From positions 1 to 13,629 of the forward strand of contig RXOD01005522.1 of NCBI GenBank assembly GCA_005223375.1: 13,629 nt of DNA. The letters are read 5' to 3'. A model generated the notes under the pieces. That model searched no databases and had not been told where the DNA came from. It worked only from the letters and a program-made list of their open reading frames with translations. Every line of letters starts with the position of its first letter. Positions within the stretch are counted from its first letter, which is position 1. Both the position numbers and the translations under genes were made by a program. The DNA comes from Amoebophrya sp. AT5.2. Its lineage: Eukaryota > Sar > Dinophyceae > Syndiniales > Amoebophryaceae. Shown piece after piece: positions 9,469 to 13,629 of this stretch.

Positions 9469-9796
9469 AATATCTGAAGCAAGAGAAACCGAAGGAAGCA
9501 TTCATATTTATTGCTTTGGTAGAACTATATATCTGAACAAGCAATGTTCTGATCGGACTTACGCACCCGCAATGCGTGGTCGTAAAATGATTGGGCTAGC
9601 ACCAGCCAAAAGACCGATGGCTTTGGACACATGACAGTGAAAGTGAGTGCGTCCGGGCCAGAATGGCCTGTATCTCTCGCGAAGAATCCGTCCGACGCGA
9701 CACATTTGAGTTCTTCCACTTACATCATGAGTCCCTCTCCCTCCATCACGGCGCTGGCGGGGCTGGCCGCCGTGGCCCGTGCCATCGCGAGAGCAA

Positions 9797-10099
9797 ATGG
9801 GCGACCGCGGAGAAAAAAGAGAGAAGCACAAAAGGAAGAAGGCTCATGACTTTGCTAAGGAAACAAAATACGTCGAGAGAAACAAACAAGTAAGCCCCTG
9901 GAGGCTTTCGGTTCCGATGCATCAATCATTATCAACAAGCTGCGCCATTCGAAAATTAGTACGCATCGAATGTGCATCCAAGGAGCTAGCACTTCTTGGG
10001 AAAAGCTGCTGGCCTTGGCGCTAAAAATTCCTCGCGAAAATTAATATGCTTACGTAGCAAGAAGAAGAAGAGCTACATCAATATGCGTCCCCAACATAG
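9797..10099 (+). CDS. possible tiny two-exon gene, lysine/glutamate-rich protein
   Basis: Exon 9797-9889 starts MGDRGEKREKHKRKKAH, ends NKQ and is followed by a good donor GTAAGC. The acceptor TACGTAG at 10057 keeps phase 0 and gives QEEEELHQYASPT before a TAG at 10097-10099, a 45-residue product in all. It is strongly basic with an acidic tail. The last 17 bases overlap the start of the next gene in a different frame. The frame is also open upstream of the ATG, so a longer 5' part or another exon may exist. Alternatively, this exon is 5' UTR or an N-terminal extension of the next gene through another acceptor. No family was recognised. Confidence 0.3.
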
Positions 10100-12945
10100 C
10101 TGCGCGCCACACCCTTCACCCCTGGTCAAGATTTCGGATCGCGTCACCCCGCTGCTCGTCGCGCTGACGAACGCGGTAGTTACGGAGGAGCCCGAGGACG
10201 TGGGCGACTACCTCCTTTCCTGGCTCCAGGCGCACCCGTCCCTCCAGCTCGCTGCGCGGCCCGACGTCGTGGGCGACGTGCTGCGGGACTCGAAGCTTCT
10301 GCGCCGGCAGCGGGACAGCTCCCTGAAGCAGCTGCGCGAGCTAACGGCGATGCTGCACCGCACCGCGTCCGCGATGCCGCGCTGCAGCAGCGCCGTCAGC
10401 ACGCGCACCGACTTTCGGTCGCGCAGCGTGACGTGGCGCGACCTCGTAGTCGGGGAACAGGGGGAACAACCGCTGGGCGGTGGTTGCTCGGTTGTTGGAG
10501 GGCTCGACGCGTGCGGGGGGGTCGACGCAGACGAGCAGCGATGGGAAGCGGGGAAGCAGCTCAGCATGATGTCCTCGGACTCGTTGGAGTTGGACGAAGC
10601 GGCGGACGGTTTCCGCCGCGAGGCCGTGGTTACGGAGAGTGAAGAGTTGCAGCGGCGGCGGCGCGAGGAACTCCTCCTGAAGCATCTCGAGAACGATGCA
10701 TTCTTCGAGGACTTCGACTTTCCGCGCTTCGGGGCTGAGCTGGCGGGGGAAGGCTACTTCGTCGGTCCGAAAGAGTACCTGCCGGGGAGCGCGCTCGTGG
10801 AGCTCCCGCCAGTCTTCTTCCTCGAATCCGGGGCACTCACGAAAACCGCGAGCGCAGGAGGTACTAGTACGACCTCCGGCGGACAGGGACACCAGCACCC
10901 CGCTGTCGAGGCGGAAACGATTGCCGGCCCGGCGCTGCACATCAGCCTGAACGGAATACGGAAGAGCGGTACCACCTCGTCCTCTCCGTCCGGCGTAGTA
11001 CTTCCGGCAACCCTTCTGACAGAGCACTACCTGGTTCCTGCGGCGTCGAAAGCCTCCCTCGCTTCCTCCGGAATCGGCGGACGGGCAGGTCTGGTGCCGG
11101 GGTCTGCTGGTGCGGGAACGGTGAACGACTCCTCCGCGAACAACAAAGGGAACAAGACCTCCGCCACGGTGTACTACCTGTCGCTCGAATAGGCAGGCTT
11201 TTTCTGCGTAGTAACTTTTACTTTCATATCAATCTTATATCTTATAGATGCTGAGCGGTCCTCTACTCGGGGTGAGCATTTGGCTGGTTCGGCTGATAGC
11301 GAAGCTGCGGACGTACCTGGTGGACCAGGTATGGGCATTGTTTTGGGTCAGTTCTGTTTGAGTCGGGTAGTGGAAGTGAGTAGGACTAGACTTTCCCTTT
11401 CTCAGCCTGTGTAACTAATGATGACAAGAAGGCCGTGTAATGATGACAAAAATTCGAATGCCTTCAACTGAGTCCAACAAACTCAACATGATGCATTCTT
11501 GATATTGTCCATGCTAATGCTGAAGCACGCACTCGCAGTCGCAAGTACCGATCGGAACTCATTGTGTTAAGCTTATGCCGCACGCAACGTTTCGAATCCC
11601 TCAGCTAGGTCGCGTGCTTTGTATCTGTGCGCGCATCCTCGTTTCGGCGATTCTAGAGTATTAGTGGAAGCTGGCGTGGATGGGCGAGAGCTTTTCTTTT
11701 GGCTCGAGCACGTCCTCCAATGCGCATCTTTGGTCAGCTTCCTACACACTTGCATTTGTGCAACCTGGCCAACTCGAACTTGATCCTGATCCTTCCGCGT
11801 CATATGTCAAGCACTCCCTTCAATAGCCACCAGAAGCTGACTGGAGTGCCGCTTGACGCGCAAAGTATTTTTCGATCTCTCCACGGTCGATTTCCCTTGG
11901 CAGTAGGGAATCGTATCACTATCAAGGTCGAACAAGAAGATATTCAAGGTTTCGGATTCGCGACGGCTCATTCTACTTATTGATTTTTCTTTAATTAGAT
12001 TTTGCCCCGTCTCGACTGTTTGATCATCGAGCGTAAGGTACGCGTGGTTCGAAGCCCGCCATCACCCCCTTGACATTGATGATGTAATCTTCTTCTTCTC
12101 GCCGTCGACCCTTCCTCGTCACAGCTGGGCACGACCTGGCGAGCGCCATTCTGCGCTAGGCGCCGCCCCCGCTATCATTCACTTCCGCGTTTGGAGCAAC
12201 CCCACCGGAAGCCAGGCGAGTCTCCGGCGGAAGGGAAAATAAGTTCGAATTCGAAAAGTAGCCCCGTCGACTTGAAAAAAAAATGAAAATTTATAAGTCT
12301 AAGGCAACACTGCCGCAAAAATAACATCATCAAGTAGTACGCGGAAAACGCTTCCACATCGAAAACGCTTGCTTCTCGAAACATTCCGTCCTCGCGAGAG
12401 CTCGCCGCGAGGAGCTCCACGCCTTCGAGAACGTGCTAAAACAAAGCCTGCTTTTCTGCACGTTTTCGGACGGACAAATTCAGCGATTGGCGAAGATATG
12501 CCAGCTGGTGAAGCTGCATCCCGCTCCCCCTCCGACGGAGGCGAATACGACCGGTAGCGATTTTTCCGAGGCGTTCGTTCCGGATGCCGGTGCGATGTAT
12601 GTTGTGTTTCGGGGCGAGTTATTAGTTGTGGCAGGAGATCCACATCCGGTTCAGGCAGATGAACTAGAAGCCGAGGGCTCGCCGTCGCCATCGCCATCGC
12701 CTCCAGACCGCGTCGAAGTGGCCGGATACGTAAACGAAATGTGCCTCGTATCCGAGCACTTGCCGCTCGTCGGATTCCCGGGAGGGTGGGGGGGGAACAG
12801 TGAAAGTCCCCGGCGGTACTATAGGGTAAGGGCTCCTTGCAAGCTGCTGAAGATCGCGAGTGTGGACTTTTTCCGGGAGTTCGGGGCGCTCGGAGAGGCG
12901 CTGTCCAACACGGGTGAGGGCGGAGCAAAGGGCGACCACGACTGA
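10083..12945 (+). CDS. PKA regulatory-subunit-like protein with DPY-30/RIIa-type docking motif and two diverged cyclic-nucleotide-binding domains
   Basis: The model that keeps frame is 10083-11168, 11248-11328, 11999-12032 and 12338-12945, giving 602 residues. Residues 14-52 resemble the DPY-30/RIIa dimerisation-docking helices (ISDRVTPLLVALTNAVV, then PEDVGDYLLSWLQ). RSRSV near residue 110 sits where PKA regulatory subunits carry their inhibitor site. Domain A begins near residue 195 (LLLKHLENDAFFEDFDF), holds a long Gly/Ser/Thr insertion, and resumes with LLGVSIWL...LRTYLV and LDCLIIELRGKRF. A helix (RREELHAFENVLKQ) leads to domain B: FSDGQIQRLAKI, MYVVFRGELLVV, GYVNEMCLVSEHLP, a 15-residue insertion, PRRYYRV, CKLLKI, FFREF. 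The phosphate-binding FGE is LGV in A and VNE in B. This suggests weak or altered ligand binding, perhaps not cAMP. It would restrain a PKA-type catalytic subunit. Typical subunits are near 380 residues; the low-complexity insertions explain the excess. The internal junctions are uncertain. Confidence 0.72.
11169..11247 (+). other. intron 1 of the PKA regulatory-like gene, donor ambiguous
   Basis: A GT-AG choice (ACG|GTGTAC ... CTTATAG|ATG) is phase 0. Starting the intron at 11190 (after GAA, before an in-frame TAG) also keeps phase 0 and retains VYYLSLE, which resembles the strand expected at this point of a cyclic-nucleotide-binding domain, but it would need a non-canonical TA donor. ATAG occurs at both 11189-11192 and 11244-11247. 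Confidence 0.45.
11329..11998 (+). other. long intron 2 of the PKA regulatory-like gene
   Basis: The donor is CAG|GTATGG and the acceptor TTTAATTAG, phase 0 on both sides, 670 nt. Open frames inside (+ 11699-11983, - 11573-11803) show no recognisable motif or GC-rich third positions. It also contains the 12-base direct repeat at 11416-11449. Confidence 0.55.
11416..11449 (+). repeat. direct repeat TAATGATGACAA, 22-bp period
   Basis: Exact 12-base copies at 11416-11427 and 11438-11449 lie within the long intron of the PKA regulatory-like gene. Confidence 0.7.
12033..12337 (+). other. intron 3 of the PKA regulatory-like gene
   Basis: Donor GAGC|GTAAGG and acceptor CAAGTAG|TACGCG are phase 1 and join CLIIE to LRGKRF, a plausible final strand and helix of domain A. 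An acceptor three bases earlier (CAAG, ending 12334) would add one valine. It is 305 nt, with a T/A-rich 3' part and a TAA at 12322-12324 in the downstream frame. Confidence 0.6.
12780..12795 (+). other. G-quadruplex motif in coding strand
   Basis: Runs GGG (12780), GGG (12784) and eight G (12788-12795) are separated by single A and T, so four G-tracts with one-base loops are available. It codes for the Gly/Trp-rich insertion inside the second phosphate-binding cassette of the PKA regulatory-like protein. Confidence 0.75.
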
Positions 12946-13261
12946 AGCGTACGTCAAAAGCGATTGAACAGACTCGCACAGGGTTGCGAATTTGGACCAA
13001 GTGCAGCGAACCGCTAGTAGCGGACGACGCCATAAGTTAAGAATAAGTAAAACTTCATCAAGTGTGCGAGTGTCGCAGATTAATAGTGTGCGTGGAATTG
13101 AATTTGATGTAAAACACGGACGAACATAGCTCCACCAACGGTTTGTGTTCAACCCTCGCTCCGTAGATCCCAACGCTCTTCTTCTTGGCGTCGCTGTTGT
13201 ACTCTGACCGTCCGGCGTATCTTCGTATCTTCGGTTTTTCGCATCGGATCTCGACAACTTC
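12946..13261. other. spacer between two genes
   Basis: About 315 bases from the TGA of the PKA regulatory-like gene to the next candidate coding exon. I see a 3' UTR-like AT-rich part, no convincing ORF on the + strand and only antisense open frames on the - strand. The downstream exon may extend left into this stretch (frame open from about 13247, SDLDNF). Confidence 0.45.
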
Positions 13262-13629
13262 ATGGACGTGTCGGAGGAGAACTCGCACAGCTTGCTCGTT
13301 GTATCAGCTGTAAGTGGCTATTCAATTATCTCCACTTTCCAATATGGTCGCGGTCGGAGTCGATATGGGTGAATAAATATGTGAATGTGTAGCTCCTGAC
13401 AGGGGCATAATCTACCTCGGTTCTCTTCGGATGGGGACGGCGCAGACGAAGGGCGGGCGGACGGGCGCCGCGAAGGACGTGAACTCCCGCCAGGCGAGCA
13501 AGGACGTTGCGCCGGAAGCACGGGAGTCCGCCGCCATGTACGCCGCGCCTCATCTTCTCACCGAGCCGCCGGAGTACAACCGATTGAACCAACAGCCAGT
13601 GCAGTTAGGACAGAGGACGCCGCCGGCGG
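13262..13629 (+). CDS. start of an unrecognised gene, 3' partial, possible N-myristoylated protein
   Basis: From the ATG at 13431 the frame is open to the window edge (66 codons) with strongly GC-rich third positions, as in the confident genes. It starts MGTAQTKGG, which fits the N-myristoylation pattern Met-Gly-x-x-x-Ser/Thr, and continues with a Pro/Gln-rich segment (EPPEYNRLNQQP). An upstream open exon 13262-13309 (MDVSEENSHSLLVVSA) ends at a consensus GTAAGT donor. Splicing from it in phase 0 to CAG at 13402 gives a different, Arg/Gly-rich frame that is also open, so the two pieces may be a 5' UTR exon plus a gene starting at 13431, or one spliced gene in the other frame. Codon use favours the first. 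No family was recognised. Confidence 0.5.

Larger units (their letters stand above)
8868..9796. other. spacer downstream of the cyclophilin, no supported gene
   Basis: It begins with the cyclophilin 3' UTR. An AATAAA occurs at 9104-9109, about 240 nt past the stop, but whether it is used is unknown. The ORFs here are short and lack splice support. Overlapping + frames at 9631-9849 and 9663-9893 end near the next candidate exon and cannot be ranked. Small repeats at 9342-9361, 9425-9468 and 9507-9519 are listed separately. Confidence 0.5.

Noticed and set aside
10341..11027. Antisense open frame of 228 codons
   Set aside because: It lies opposite the first exon of the PKA regulatory-like gene, whose + strand frame shows the domain pattern.
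11250..11430. Second open frame through 11248 onward with GIVLGQFCL as a cassette candidate
   Set aside because: It reads through a strong GTATGG donor, has low GC at third positions and needs a different upstream phase; the other frame fits codon bias and phase on both sides.
12045..12070. tRNA-like T-arm GGTTCGAAGCC
   Set aside because: The flanking bases do not form the T stem and no D or anticodon arm was found.

Overview
This looks like protist nuclear DNA. Coding stretches are GC-rich with GC-rich third codon positions. They are interrupted by T-rich introns with mostly GT-AG ends, there are no bacterial-style operons or ribosome binding sites, and the readable proteins (a cytosolic cyclophilin and a protein kinase A regulatory-subunit-like protein) are eukaryotic. 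All convincing genes lie on the + strand with short spacers. A compact alveolate genome, possibly a syndinian or other dinoflagellate relative, fits, but this is inference and no diagnostic spliced leader was seen.

Layout. 1-3710: most of a large, hydrophilic, unrecognised protein, open at the left edge, with one 141-nt intron. 3711-4454: spacer with weak ORFs on both strands. 4455-about 5605: a small multi-exon gene for a charged coiled-coil protein whose 3' end is not fully resolved. 5606-6404: spacer and probable 5' UTR, with a possible UTR intron, leading into 6405-8867, a complete four-exon cyclophilin of the divergent-loop type. Its second intron holds a 1,200-bp element with 67-bp terminal inverted repeats and a flanking CCT duplication (7091-8290). 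8868-9796: spacer with a tandem repeat, a hairpin and a short piece resembling the element end. 9797-10099: possible tiny spliced gene that overlaps the next start codon in another frame.

10083-12945: a four-exon gene with PKA regulatory-subunit architecture. It has a DPY-30/RIIa-like docking helix pair, a basic/Ser inhibitor-like site, and two diverged cyclic-nucleotide-binding domains with altered phosphate-binding cassettes. The second domain carries an insertion partly encoded by a strong G-quadruplex tract. 13262-13629: the beginning of another gene with a consensus splice donor and an N-myristoylation-like start (MGTAQTKGG), cut by the right edge.

The genes do not form an obvious pathway. 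The main points of interest are the intronic terminal-inverted-repeat element, the uniform phase-1 glycine-codon introns of the cyclophilin, and the diverged PKA regulatory-like protein. No mobile-element enzyme, CRISPR array, rRNA or tRNA was found.
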